Shown here: positions 8,477 through 16,530 of the stretch, piece by piece
Numbering within the stretch: position 1 is the first letter of the stretch
How the letters are laid out: each line of letters begins with the position of its first letter
Origin: Candidatus Neomarinimicrobiota bacterium
GTDB lineage: Bacteria; Fidelibacterota; Marinisomatia; Marinisomatales; S15-B10
DNA: 46,222 nucleotides
NCBI GenBank assembly: GCA_036476315.1
Contig: JAZGBI010000108.1
Coordinates: 1-46,222 of the forward strand
Direction: 5' to 3'
Made by a program: the position numbers and the translations under genes
Notes under the pieces: model-generated
Told to the model about the DNA's origin: nothing
Databases searched by the model: none
What the model saw: only the letters and a program-made list of their open reading frames with translations

Positions 8477-8851
8477 ATGGGAACGTTTAAGGATTTGGAA
8501 GTGTTTCAGCTTGCTTTGCAGTACGCAAAATCAGTCTACCAGATTACTCAGCCTTTCCCCAGTACAGAGCAATTTGGATTGACGAATCAAATGAGGAGAG
8601 CTGCCATAGCAATTCCATCAAGTATCGCAGAGGGTTCAGCCCGCAGAACCGCTACTGACCGGAAACATTTCGTAGATATCGCACTGGGATCGTTGAATGA
8701 ATCTCACGCACAATTAATACTGGCAGTGGAGCTAGGCTATATGAGTCAGGAAAAGCTTGGTGAGGCGGAGAGGTTTATTGAGAAACTGAAATCGAAGCTT
8801 TTCGCCTACCACAAATCCATCAAGTCACGACCAAAAACGTCTAACTTCTAA
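8477..8851 (+). CDS. Four-helix-bundle protein (S23/IVP family)
   Basis: This 124-residue protein contains the family signature: FKDLEVFQLALQYAKSVY, then GLTNQMRRAAIAIPSSIAEG, then FVDIALGSLNESHAQLILAVELGY. The family was first described from intervening sequences in 23S rRNA genes; most members stand alone and their function is not established. Here it interrupts a MoxR-DUF58 operon and is flanked by inverted heptamer arrays. The last residues and the stop codon (TCT AAC TTC TAA) are made of array units, so the C-terminus appears to have been set by the repeat. Confidence 0.9.
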   Translation: MGTFKDLEVFQLALQYAKSVYQITQPFPSTEQFGLTNQMRRAAIAIPSSIAEGSARRTATDRKHFVDIALGSLNESHAQLILAVELGYMSQEKLGEAERFIEKLKSKLFAYHKSIKSRPKTSNF

Positions 8852-8866
8852 CTTCTAACGTTTAAC
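8834..8866 (-). repeat. GTCTAAC heptamer array before the DUF58 gene
   Basis: Four units of GTCTAAC/TTCTAAC type run up to the ATG of the DUF58 gene and encode the last codons of the four-helix-bundle gene. Read outward from the DUF58 gene they are GTTAGAC/GTTAGAA. Confidence 0.8.
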
Positions 8867-9766
8867 ATGAGTACCATTGATAAACGTAAGTACCTCCAAC
8901 CCGAGATTGTGGCGAAATTGAACAACATGTCCCTCCGGGCGCGGTTGGTGGTGGAAGGATATATCATCGGACTGCACAAGAGTCCCTACCATGGATTTAG
9001 CGTGGAGTTTGCGGAACATCGGGCATACGGTCCCGGAGATGAAGTCCGTCATATAGATTGGAAATTATACGGAAAAACAGACCGGTACTATATCAAACAG
9101 TTTGAAGAAGAAACCAATCTCCGGTCTTACCTTCTGCTGGATACCAGTAGGTCAATGACCTATAAGAGCTCGAAAGTCAGCAAACTGGAGTACGGAAGCT
9201 ATCTGGCAGCGGCACTCACCTACCTCATGCTTGCCCAGCAGGACGGTGTTTCCATCACCCTGTTCGATGACGGCATAAGAGGATTCGTTCCCCCCCGTTC
9301 CACACCCGGCCATCTGAACACGATTCTTGCCGAACTGGAGAACATCGAAGTCGGAGAGGACACGAAAGTTGCCCCCACACTCCATCATCTGGCAGAAAAG
9401 GTCAAGAAACGGGGACTAATCATCCTGATCTCGGATCTCCTGGACGAACCCGAGGAGGTACTCACCGGACTGAAACACTTTCGTCACAAGAAGCACGAAG
9501 TGATCGTCTTTCACATCGTTGACAGAAGGGAGCGAGATTTCGATTTTTCCGTGAGAACTCGTTTCCGTGACATGGAAACGGGGGAAGAGATCACCACTGA
9601 GCCGTGGCAGATCCAATCGGCATACCGTCAGGTGATGCAGCGGTTCCACGACTTTTACAGGACGCAGTGCCGAAAACGGAACATTGACTACGTTTCGCTC
9701 CAGACCGATCAAAACCTGGATCTGGCCCTTACAAGTTACTTAATGAAACGGAAGGGTATAGGATAG
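8867..9766 (+). CDS. DUF58 domain-containing protein (MoxR partner)
   Basis: This 299-residue DUF58 protein has the family core GPGDEVRHIDWKLYGKTDRYYIKQFEEETN and a VWA-like MIDAS start (LLLDTSRSMTYKS). A Rossmann-type half follows (LIILISDLLDEPEEVLTGL). No membrane segment is seen, so it is the soluble form. DUF58 proteins pair with MoxR ATPases in putative chaperone or metal-insertion modules. No downstream VWA or BatA-like gene follows; the next gene is convergent. The ATG directly follows a heptamer array, leaving no clear ribosome-binding site, so expression may depend on readthrough from moxR. Confidence 0.93.
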   Translation: MSTIDKRKYLQPEIVAKLNNMSLRARLVVEGYIIGLHKSPYHGFSVEFAEHRAYGPGDEVRHIDWKLYGKTDRYYIKQFEEETNLRSYLLLDTSRSMTYKSSKVSKLEYGSYLAAALTYLMLAQQDGVSITLFDDGIRGFVPPRSTPGHLNTILAELENIEVGEDTKVAPTLHHLAEKVKKRGLIILISDLLDEPEEVLTGLKHFRHKKHEVIVFHIVDRRERDFDFSVRTRFRDMETGEEITTEPWQIQSAYRQVMQRFHDFYRTQCRKRNIDYVSLQTDQNLDLALTSYLMKRKGIG

Positions 9767-9894
9767 ATCCAAAGTATTTAAGTGTTAGAGTGTTAATGTG
9801 CTAAAGTATGAACGTGCTGAAGTGTCAAAGTGTTAACGTCAAAGTACGAAAACACTCGAACAAATAAGCACCTGAACACTTGAAAACTTGAACA
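9767..9894. repeat. Octamer array between convergent genes
   Basis: Sixteen consecutive 8-base units in one phase fill the space between the DUF58 and TPR stop codons. The left half follows AAGTGTTA; the right half is its inverse (ACACTTGA). The two halves could pair imperfectly, which would suit a bidirectional terminator, but no T-run is present. Confidence 0.8.
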
Positions 9895-10962
9895 CTATTC
9901 TATCGCCTTGGCGCGATTTAGATACTCCTCTGCTTCCTCAATGCGGCCCTGGCGGTAAATCACCCTGGCAATTCCCCGGAGGACCAGGGGGTCTTCCGGG
10001 TCCAGTCTTAATGCTTTCCCGTAATAGAATTCCGCATCTTCCCACTGTTCCATCCTCTCGTAAGCCTCACCAATGCCCACGGTGGCGTCCCTGTCCTCGG
10101 GATCGAGTCTCAGAACAGTCTGGAATTCCGTTCCAGCAAAATCGTAGTCTTCCACCTGAAGGTAGAGAACTCCCAGGTTAAAATGGAGGTCCACATTCTC
10201 GGGGTCTTCCCGGAGTGCCCTCTTGTAGGCAAGAATGGCTCCATCCTTGTCTCCCAGGTCGTAATAGGTGTCTGCGAGAGCCCGGGCGGACCGGCTGTCC
10301 CCAGGATCAACCCTTACGGCCTTCTCGAGCATTTCGACAGCACGTTCCAGATCGCCGCTTTCCCGGAACGTATTCCCTGCCGTCACCAGAAGGTCGGAAT
10401 CCTCGGGATTTCTCTCCAGAGCCTGCTCCAGGGTCGTTTCAACCCGGTCTGAATCGCCGACCTGAATGTACGCAAAAACCAGGCTCTTGTAGGTCCGGGG
10501 TTCTTCCGGATCGATTGTCTTCGCCGTCTCGAACAGATCAATGACATCTTCCAGCTGGTTGAGTCTGGTCTCCCCCGTATCCCTCATGGCCTTATTATAT
10601 CGATCCGCCGCCCTGTTGTAATGCTCACTCCAATACTTCAGCAAAGCGTCCTCCACGCCTTGGTTGACTGTCGCACCCGACGGCAGCTTCTTGTCTCCGC
10701 CCACGGTTCGCGCCTTTTGGAACATTTCGTGCATTTTGTCCCATTCACCTTTTCTAGCATAGATATCCAATCCCAGGGTATAATAGACCTCCGGGTTATC
10801 CGGCTCGAGTTCCATGGCCTCGAGTAACATCTCCTCCGCCTTGTCCCAATCCTCCTGCTGGATGTAAAGCCGGGCCGATGTAATCTGCTCACTGGCACAT
10901 CCCAGAAAAACGAGGAACAGGCCTGCGAGCACAGAAGCGACAACGGTGATTTTCGGGTACAT
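9895..10962 (-). CDS. TPR-repeat lipoprotein
   Basis: This 355-residue protein starts MYPKITVVASVLAGLFLVFL followed by GCASEQ, a lipoprotein signal with its cysteine at about residue 22. About eight or nine tetratricopeptide repeats follow (EEPRTYKSLVFAYIQVG, NPEDSDLLVTAGNTFRESG, DPGDSRSARALADTYYDLG and similar). ATG 10962 has AGGAGG at ideal spacing; the frame is open further upstream but not protein-like. It should be anchored in a membrane facing the periplasm and act as a protein-interaction scaffold. The clients are not evident; the neighbour (sugar kinase) is unrelated. Confidence 0.9.
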   Translation of the reverse strand: MYPKITVVASVLAGLFLVFLGCASEQITSARLYIQQEDWDKAEEMLLEAMELEPDNPEVYYTLGLDIYARKGEWDKMHEMFQKARTVGGDKKLPSGATVNQGVEDALLKYWSEHYNRAADRYNKAMRDTGETRLNQLEDVIDLFETAKTIDPEEPRTYKSLVFAYIQVGDSDRVETTLEQALERNPEDSDLLVTAGNTFRESGDLERAVEMLEKAVRVDPGDSRSARALADTYYDLGDKDGAILAYKRALREDPENVDLHFNLGVLYLQVEDYDFAGTEFQTVLRLDPEDRDATVGIGEAYERMEQWEDAEFYYGKALRLDPEDPLVLRGIARVIYRQGRIEEAEEYLNRAKAIE

Positions 10963-11039
10963 GGGAAATCCTCCTGGAAAGTTTGAATTCAGCGTGAACG
11001 ATGGAATATACCAAGTCCCCTGTGGGGATTCAAGCCAGA

Positions 11040-11176
11040 TCTGGAGACCCGATGCGTAATTCGTGTTTCGTAATGCGTAATCTGACAGCTGAGTGCTGAC
11101 TGTGTACTCCCAACTGCTGCTCCTCATTTTTATCTTTTATCCTTTCTCTTTTATCTTGATAATCGGTTTAATCCGT
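11040..11176. repeat. Mixed heptamer array (CGTAATT and TTTTATC families)
   Basis: Between the kinase stop and the TPR lipoprotein start there are CGTAATT-like units (11052-11090), GTGCTGACTG-like units and TTTTATC units (11128-11160). No gene or clear promoter was recognised. Confidence 0.65.
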
Positions 11177-11178
11177 GG

Positions 11179-12081
11179 TTACAACGATTTCTCACGAATA
11201 GCATTTATCCGGTGAGTTAACTCATCCTCCTCTATTTTGATAAGACCTTCCACACCGAATCCTTCCACACAAAATGAAGCCACCGCCGAGCCTGCCATGA
11301 GGGCCTCTACGATCGATTCCCCCCTCGCCAGATCTCCCACGAAACCGCCGGCAAATGAGTCTCCTGCCCCCGTGGGATCGCTAACGGTTTTAACGGGAAA
11401 TGCTCCTATATGAGTCTTTTCCGATCCCGTTACCAGAAAAGAGCCCATGGAACCCCGCTTTACGACAACCTGCGAGGGGCCCAATTCCTGGATAGCAGAA
11501 ACAGCCTCTTCCAGATCGGAAACACCTGTAAGAAGGGATGCTTCCTGTTCATTCAACAGCAGAATGTCCGTGAGTTGAAGCACCTTCAAAAGATCATCCT
11601 TGGTAGTCTCGATCCAGAGATTCATGGTGTCGCAGACAACGACTCTCCCATGGTTCTCCGACTGATCCAGCACGTCGAGTTGGAGAGACGGCTGAATGTT
11701 TCCCAGGAAAATGACGTCACATTTCCGGTTGACAGGGCTTAATGCGGGCCTGAACGTTTCAAATACGCCCAATTCCGTAAACAGGGTCGTGCGACTCTCC
11801 CAGTCCCCGTGGTACCTTCCGCCCCATCGGAACGTTTTGCCATGCGTGACCTGCAGGTCATCCAGGTTTGCGGCGTGCTTTTTGAAAAGGTGCATTCCCG
11901 CCTCGGGAAAATCCGAGCCCACGATGCCGACTACGTGAACGGGGGCAAAACGGCTGGCGGCCAACAGGAAATAGGTGGCAGAACCGCCCAACGTCTCTCT
12001 CTCGCGCCCATCGGGCAGCTCGAGCCAGTCGATGGCAATGGAACCTACGGCAAGAATGGTGCGGGCGGACATAGAGGACAA
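11179..12081 (-). CDS. PfkB family carbohydrate/nucleoside kinase
   Basis: This 300-residue ribokinase-fold enzyme starts with ILAVGSIAIDWLELP and GGSATYFLLAASRFAPVHVVG (sugar-side motif). It ends with the PfkB signature DPTGAGDSFAGGF, which holds the catalytic aspartate and the anion hole. The lid region GGRYHGDWESRTTLFTELG is of the type seen in adenosine/inosine-like kinases of this superfamily. It phosphorylates a sugar or nucleoside with ATP; the substrate cannot be decided. ATG 12081 or the in-frame ATG nine bases later may be used. It is divergent from the phosphoesterase, with repeat copy B in between. Confidence 0.9.
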   Translation of the reverse strand: MSSMSARTILAVGSIAIDWLELPDGRERETLGGSATYFLLAASRFAPVHVVGIVGSDFPEAGMHLFKKHAANLDDLQVTHGKTFRWGGRYHGDWESRTTLFTELGVFETFRPALSPVNRKCDVIFLGNIQPSLQLDVLDQSENHGRVVVCDTMNLWIETTKDDLLKVLQLTDILLLNEQEASLLTGVSDLEEAVSAIQELGPSQVVVKRGSMGSFLVTGSEKTHIGAFPVKTVSDPTGAGDSFAGGFVGDLARGESIVEALMAGSAVASFCVEGFGVEGLIKIEEDELTHRINAIREKSL

Positions 12082-12149
12082 AAGAGTTTAATCCTTCCCT
12101 TTCTCCATTGGCAAGCAAATGTTCCTTCGATGATTCCTCGGCACCAAAA

Positions 12150-12347
12150 ATGAAAAAATCGGCCTTAAAATCGTCCCGCTGGAATTCGTGGAGATGGAGA
12201 CGCGGATGAGAATCCATGACTGTGTGAGGCCGTCAACAGGCGGGCGAGTTTCATGGATTCCCGTGGCTTCAGCCGACACGGGCGGGAGGATTTTTCAGCC
12301 GGAGGTTCTCTTGGTACTTCTCTTTCGACAAAGAGAAGTACAGAAAA
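12150..12347 (+). repeat. Structured repeat element, copy B (of three)
   Basis: It begins with an A-run and TCGGCCTTAAAAT. The outer stem pairs 12167-12179 with 12282-12294 (one mismatch). The inner stem pairs 12210-12219 with 12251-12260 (perfect, GAATCCATGA with TCATGGATTC), enclosing ACTGTGTGA and GAGTTTCA. The terminal hairpin is a perfect 12-bp stem (12314-12325 with 12330-12341, loop CGAC). Stem sequences differ from copies A and C while pairing is kept. It lies between divergent genes. Nothing else was recognised in 12348-12497. Confidence 0.85.
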
Positions 12348-12497
12348 AACCACGGTCTAGTTGATCCCACAATGATAACTTGGCCCACCATCACCACAAG
12401 ATTTTACATGCCTCTTCCCGTCGCGAAAAGGCGAAGAAAAGACGAAGATGGGGTTGATACAATAACAAATGGATGGTATATTGAAAAAAAGGAAATC

Positions 12498-13274
12498 ATG
12501 TCGAGCAAGACTTTTGGAATTATCTCGGACGTTCATGGGAATATAGCCGCCCTCAAGACGGCAATTTCCATACTCGAGGAGCGGGACAATATCGATCAGC
12601 TACTCTGGCTGGGGGATTACTTTTCCCTCGGTCCCGCGCCCAGGGAAGTGCTCGATGTCATGTTGAAGTACAAGGACTCCATTATTCTTCGGGGCAATCA
12701 TGAAAGGTATCTGAAAGAACGAATCTGGGAACATGAGGCTCCGACTATCGAAGGGATGAGTCCAGACGACCCGGTATGTCAGGGAATTGTTCAGCATCAA
12801 CAGTGGACCTACGAACAGATCGGCAAGGAAGGAATCGATTTTATCGATGAGATGCGCATTTCACACCGCGATAGTTTCGAGACATTCCTACTGGAATTCA
12901 CCCACGCCTGGTATGAACGTGACGAACAGCCTCCATCGCTGGCGGAGGCCATTACCTGGCGGAATCATGTGAAGCAGCAGTATCCCGCCATCAAGCAGTT
13001 TCTTTTCATTCATGGCCACATTCATATCCCCCGTGCGGAAGAGAATGGGAATATCAAGGTTCTCTGCCCGGTGAGTACGGGACTTCCTTTCGACGGCCTT
13101 ACGAAAGGAGCCGTGGCGTTTCTTACCCTGGGAAGCGAACTCCAATGGGAAGTCCACCGGTTTGATTATGACCTAGATGCGACGCTCGATCTTCTGGAAG
13201 AGCGAAAACCCCCCTTCTATCGGAATTTACAGAACACCGTCCGTTACGCAGAAATCCGAAACGAATTCGTGTAG
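12498..13274 (+). CDS. Calcineurin-like metallophosphoesterase
   Basis: This 258-residue phosphoesterase carries the full metal-binding set: IISDVHGNIAA (Asp and His), WLGDYFSLGP (Asp), ILRGNHERYL (Asn and His), a middle THAWYE and C-terminal FIHGHIHIP. It resembles the YfcE/serine-threonine phosphatase-like group (DUF2436-free, short). The substrate could be a phosphodiester or phosphoprotein. ATG 12498 follows AAGGAAATC and begins the conserved domain directly. The TAG stop sits at the edge of a GTTNNAC array. Confidence 0.88.
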   Translation: MSSKTFGIISDVHGNIAALKTAISILEERDNIDQLLWLGDYFSLGPAPREVLDVMLKYKDSIILRGNHERYLKERIWEHEAPTIEGMSPDDPVCQGIVQHQQWTYEQIGKEGIDFIDEMRISHRDSFETFLLEFTHAWYERDEQPPSLAEAITWRNHVKQQYPAIKQFLFIHGHIHIPRAEENGNIKVLCPVSTGLPFDGLTKGAVAFLTLGSELQWEVHRFDYDLDATLDLLEERKPPFYRNLQNTVRYAEIRNEFV

Positions 13275-13540
13275 TTGGACGTTAGACGTTCTACGTTATG
13301 GGTTATGAGTTGCAGTGGCAGTTCCAGCGGCAGTTGGCAGTTGGCAGTCGGCAGGTACATATCAGTTCTCCAATTCTCCATTCCTCCACTTCTCCATTTC
13401 TCCAGTTTTCAATAGTCAATTGTCCATAATCCATAGTCAATTGTCTTCACGCATTACGCGTTACGAATTACGAATCAATTCTCCATTTCTCCAGGTCTCC
13501 GTTAAGGCTTAAGTTACCCGCCTTACTTTAAGGGTTAGAC
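13272..13540 (+). repeat. Composite heptamer-repeat array
   Basis: There is no gene in the 268 bases between the phosphoesterase and cysteine desulfurase. Blocks in order are GTTNNAC, GTTATGG-like, GGCAGTT-like (13319-13353), TTCTCCA, CAATAGTCAATTGTC-type with CCATAATCCATAG units, ACGCATTACG/ACGAATT, and TTCTCCA. The array at 17916-18086, beyond the operon, carries several of these blocks in inverse order. Confidence 0.85.
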
Positions 13541-13542
13541 AG

Positions 13543-14694
13543 ATGCTCTACTTCGACTACTGCGCCACAACACCCCTGGATGAAAGGGTGGCCAAACTCA
13601 TGGTCGACCTCAACGGTCGGGTCTTTGGCAATCCATCGAGTGTCCACCGGTTCGGCCAGGAAGCCCGAGCTTATGTTGAGAACGCAAGACGACAACTGGC
13701 CAAATCCATACACTGTGAACCGTCAGAAATTATTTTCACGGGAAGTGGCTCGGAAGCCAATAATCTTGCCCTGTGGAACATTCTTCAGGGTGAGAAAAAA
13801 CACATGGTTACGTCGCCGGTGGAGCATCCATCTGTGGCGGATACCGTTGCCAGGCTCAAGGAGTTCGGTATCTCGGGTACGATGGTCGACGTGGATTCCC
13901 ACGGTCTCGTCAACCCCGCCGACATTTCGAAAGCCATCCGCAAGGATGAAACGGGCTTGGTGACGGTGATGATGGCGAACAATGAAACCGGTACCCTGGA
14001 GCCCGTCCGGGAGATTGCAGAGATCTGTACCGAAGCGGGAATCTGGTTCCATTCCGACGCCGTGCAGGCCCTGGGAAAGATCCCCGTGGACGCCAAAGAA
14101 CCAGACATCACCAGCATGAGCTTTTCCGCTCACAAGCTGTACGGTCCCAAGGGTGTGGGTGCCCTGTATCTGAAAAAGGGGGTACGACTTCATCCCCATA
14201 TTGTCGGAGGAGGTCAGGAACAGCGAATGAGGGGCGGTACGGAAAACGTGGCCGGCATTTGCGGATTTGCCCTGGCGGCGGAGCTCGCCACGGGAACGCT
14301 CCGGGAAGAGGGCGTCCGGCTGGACATGCTGAGAGATCTTTTCGTGAACAGCCTTAGAGCAGAATTCCCTCAAGTGGTCATAAACGGCCATCCCGGCGAA
14401 CATCTTCCCGGTGTGGTGAATATCACGGTTCCAGGAATATCGGGCGACGCTCTCCTCATGAATCTCGATCTTGACGGTCTCGCGGTTTCCACTGGATCGG
14501 CATGCTCCTCGGGTTCCGCCAGGCCATCCCGCGTACTCAAAGTCATGGGCATTCCCGACGACCTGAACCTTCAGTCGCTGCGAATATCCTTCGGGCGATA
14601 TACGCAAGAGGAAGATGTGGCCACCCTGGTGGACGTCCTGTGCCGGCATATGAGGAATCTGTCGAACGTGGCGCAGGAGGTGACGGCGGCATGA
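13543..14694 (+). CDS. Cysteine desulfurase (NifS/IscS type)
   Basis: This 383-residue class V aminotransferase-fold enzyme starts MLYFDYCATTPLDERV. It has HSDAVQALGKIPVD (PLP ring contact), the PLP lysine in SFSAHKLYGPKG, and the catalytic cysteine loop STGSACSSGSARPS. It takes sulfur from cysteine as a persulfide. The ATGA overlap with mnmA indicates that its main client here is tRNA 2-thiolation, as for YrvO-MnmA pairs, though Fe-S assembly is also possible. It is the first gene of a six-gene operon. No IscU or regulator is adjacent. Confidence 0.95.
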   Translation: MLYFDYCATTPLDERVAKLMVDLNGRVFGNPSSVHRFGQEARAYVENARRQLAKSIHCEPSEIIFTGSGSEANNLALWNILQGEKKHMVTSPVEHPSVADTVARLKEFGISGTMVDVDSHGLVNPADISKAIRKDETGLVTVMMANNETGTLEPVREIAEICTEAGIWFHSDAVQALGKIPVDAKEPDITSMSFSAHKLYGPKGVGALYLKKGVRLHPHIVGGGQEQRMRGGTENVAGICGFALAAELATGTLREEGVRLDMLRDLFVNSLRAEFPQVVINGHPGEHLPGVVNITVPGISGDALLMNLDLDGLAVSTGSACSSGSARPSRVLKVMGIPDDLNLQSLRISFGRYTQEEDVATLVDVLCRHMRNLSNVAQEVTAA

Positions 14695-15782
14695 CACCAA
14701 TCAAAAACCGCGTGGTGGTTGCCATGTCGGGTGGCGTGGACAGTTCCGTCGCCCTGCTTCGACTCGTGGAAGAGGGATACGAAGCCATTGGTGTTACGCT
14801 GAAACTGTGGGAATACGACGGTCGAAACGGTTCCTATTGCTGCTCGGTGGAGGCCATCAACAATGCGAAAATCGTCTGCCAGAGCCTTGGCGTTCCCCAC
14901 TACACCCTTGATTATCGAAACGTCTTCAGGGAAAATGTGGTTAATTATCTTGTTGGCGAATATTTTTCCGGTCGAACGCCCAATCCATGCATCCGGTGTA
15001 ACAGTCGCGTCAGGTGGGGAGAACTCTTTCGCCATGCCGACCTGTTGAGGGCACATTGGATGGCTACAGGACACTACGCACAAATGGACTGCAGCGACGC
15101 CGGGCGGCCGGTGGTAAAAAAGGGAATCGACGACAGGAAGGATCAGTCGTACGTTCTCTGGGGAATACCGACTGAGGCTCTGAAGCGCACCCTTTTTCCC
15201 GTGGGAGCATTGACTAAAGAACAGGTTCGCAGGCTGGCAAAAGAGGCGGGGTTTGTCACGGCAGAGATAGCGGAAAGTCAGGAGATCTGCTTCATCCCAA
15301 ATGACGACTACCGGGAATTCCTGACTGAGTTCGATCCTGAGAGATCCTCCCGGGAGGAATCCGGAGAATTCGTTTTGCTGGGTGGTGAGACCCTGGGAAG
15401 TCACCATGGGATTTCTAAATACACGATCGGCCAGCGGCGGGGTTTGGGAGTTACCGGTCCAGAAGCCGTGTACGTCCAGAGCATCGATTCTGTCACGAAG
15501 AAGATCGTCTTGGCTCCCCGGAAGGAGATGTTTTTTGACGGCTGTTCCGTCGGGGAATTGAACTGGCTTCAGGATCCATGGGAGCGGAGGGAAATCCATG
15601 TTCAGATTCGCTATAACCATTCGGGAGTTTCCTGCCGCGTGCAACGCAGTGACAACGGCACCGTCACGGCCGAATTTGAGTCCCCACAATTTGCGGTTAC
15701 CCCCGGTCAATCTGCTGTCTTCTACTCCCATGACGAACTTTTGGGAGGCGGCATAATTCAGGAGGGTCATATTCATGGCTGA
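14691..15782 (+). CDS. mnmA: tRNA-specific 2-thiouridylase MnmA
   Basis: This 363-residue enzyme has the PP-loop VVVAMSGGVDSSVALLRL at the N-terminus, the first catalytic cysteine in NPCIRCNSRVRWG and the second in ESQEICFIPNDDYREF. GQRRGLGVTG marks the central domain and a beta-barrel domain closes the C-terminus. It adenylates U34 of Lys/Glu/Gln tRNAs and thiolates it with sulfur relayed from the desulfurase. ATG 14691 overlaps the desulfurase stop (ATGA) and has AGGAGG ten bases upstream. It overlaps the next gene by 8 bases. Confidence 0.96.
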   Translation: MTPIKNRVVVAMSGGVDSSVALLRLVEEGYEAIGVTLKLWEYDGRNGSYCCSVEAINNAKIVCQSLGVPHYTLDYRNVFRENVVNYLVGEYFSGRTPNPCIRCNSRVRWGELFRHADLLRAHWMATGHYAQMDCSDAGRPVVKKGIDDRKDQSYVLWGIPTEALKRTLFPVGALTKEQVRRLAKEAGFVTAEIAESQEICFIPNDDYREFLTEFDPERSSREESGEFVLLGGETLGSHHGISKYTIGQRRGLGVTGPEAVYVQSIDSVTKKIVLAPRKEMFFDGCSVGELNWLQDPWERREIHVQIRYNHSGVSCRVQRSDNGTVTAEFESPQFAVTPGQSAVFYSHDELLGGGIIQEGHIHG

Positions 15783-16530
15783 AAGGCCACCTCTGGGCGT
15801 CATCATTCTCGCTGCCGGAAAAGGCAAACGGATGAAATCGCCTGATCAAAAAGTGCTCCATTCCATTGGGAACAAGCCCATGATTCGCCGTGTAGTCGCC
15901 ACGGCCAGGGCTCTGAATCCTGAGAAGATCGTAGTCATCGTCGGGTCTCACAAGGAACGGATGAACGATATACTGGATGGCGAACAGTTGACTCTTGTGG
16001 AGCAGGAAGAACGGCTGGGAACAGGAGACGCGGTTTTGAGGGCAGAAAAGGAATTTGAGAGCTTCGACGGCTGCATTCTGGTGCTTTCCGGGGACGTCCC
16101 GCTGCTATCCCAAATGACCCTTGACAAACTTCTTGCAAAGCATTATGTTTCCCATGCAAGCGCCACTGTTCTGGCTGCGATCTTTGACGATCCAACGGGA
16201 TACGGAAGAATCGTGAGAAATGGCGTGGAGAATCTCCACAGAATTGTGGAAGAAAAAGACTGCACCGATGACCTGAGAACGATCCGGGAAGTGAATGCCG
16301 GTGTCTATGCCTTCGATGCGAGACTCCTTTTCCGGTACCTTCCGGAAGTGGGAAACAACAACGTTCAGAAGGAGTATTATCTTCCCGATGTTCTGACCGT
16401 CTTGAGATCCTCAGGACATCTCGTAGCTGTGGAGAGTGTGACCGATAGCCGGGAAGTGGCCGGGGTAAATACCCAGGAACAACTTATCGAGGCCAACCGT
16501 ATCTACAGGGAGTTATATGAAAACAACTGA
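15775..16530 (+). CDS. GlmU-like nucleotidyltransferase without acetyltransferase domain
   Basis: This 251-residue protein matches the N-terminal uridylyltransferase domain of GlmU: ILAAGKGKRMKSPDQKVLH, LGTGDAVLRA, LSGDVPLLS, GYGRIVRNG, EEKDCTDD, EVNAGVYAF and the final NTQEQLIEANRIY. GlmU is normally about 450 residues with a left-handed beta-helix acetyltransferase. Here the chain stops at the hinge and the next gene begins, so only UDP-sugar formation (probably UDP-GlcNAc from GlcNAc-1-P) is expected. A separate acetyltransferase would have to exist elsewhere. The 8-base overlap with mnmA and 14-base overlap with the next gene show translational coupling. Confidence 0.88.
   Translation: MAERPPLGVIILAAGKGKRMKSPDQKVLHSIGNKPMIRRVVATARALNPEKIVVIVGSHKERMNDILDGEQLTLVEQEERLGTGDAVLRAEKEFESFDGCILVLSGDVPLLSQMTLDKLLAKHYVSHASATVLAAIFDDPTGYGRIVRNGVENLHRIVEEKDCTDDLRTIREVNAGVYAFDARLLFRYLPEVGNNNVQKEYYLPDVLTVLRSSGHLVAVESVTDSREVAGVNTQEQLIEANRIYRELYENN

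Noticed and set aside
9895-11127. Longer start for the TPR lipoprotein
   Set aside because: The 55 extra residues cover a heptamer array; ATG 10962 has AGGAGG and begins a proper lipoprotein signal.
13723-14700. Long minus-strand open frame (325 codons) opposite the cysteine desulfurase
   Set aside because: It is a codon-usage shadow of a fully motif-supported gene and shows no domain.
14571-15827. Long minus-strand open frame (418 codons) opposite mnmA
   Set aside because: The plus strand encodes a complete MnmA with both catalytic cysteines; the antisense frame has no recognisable motif.
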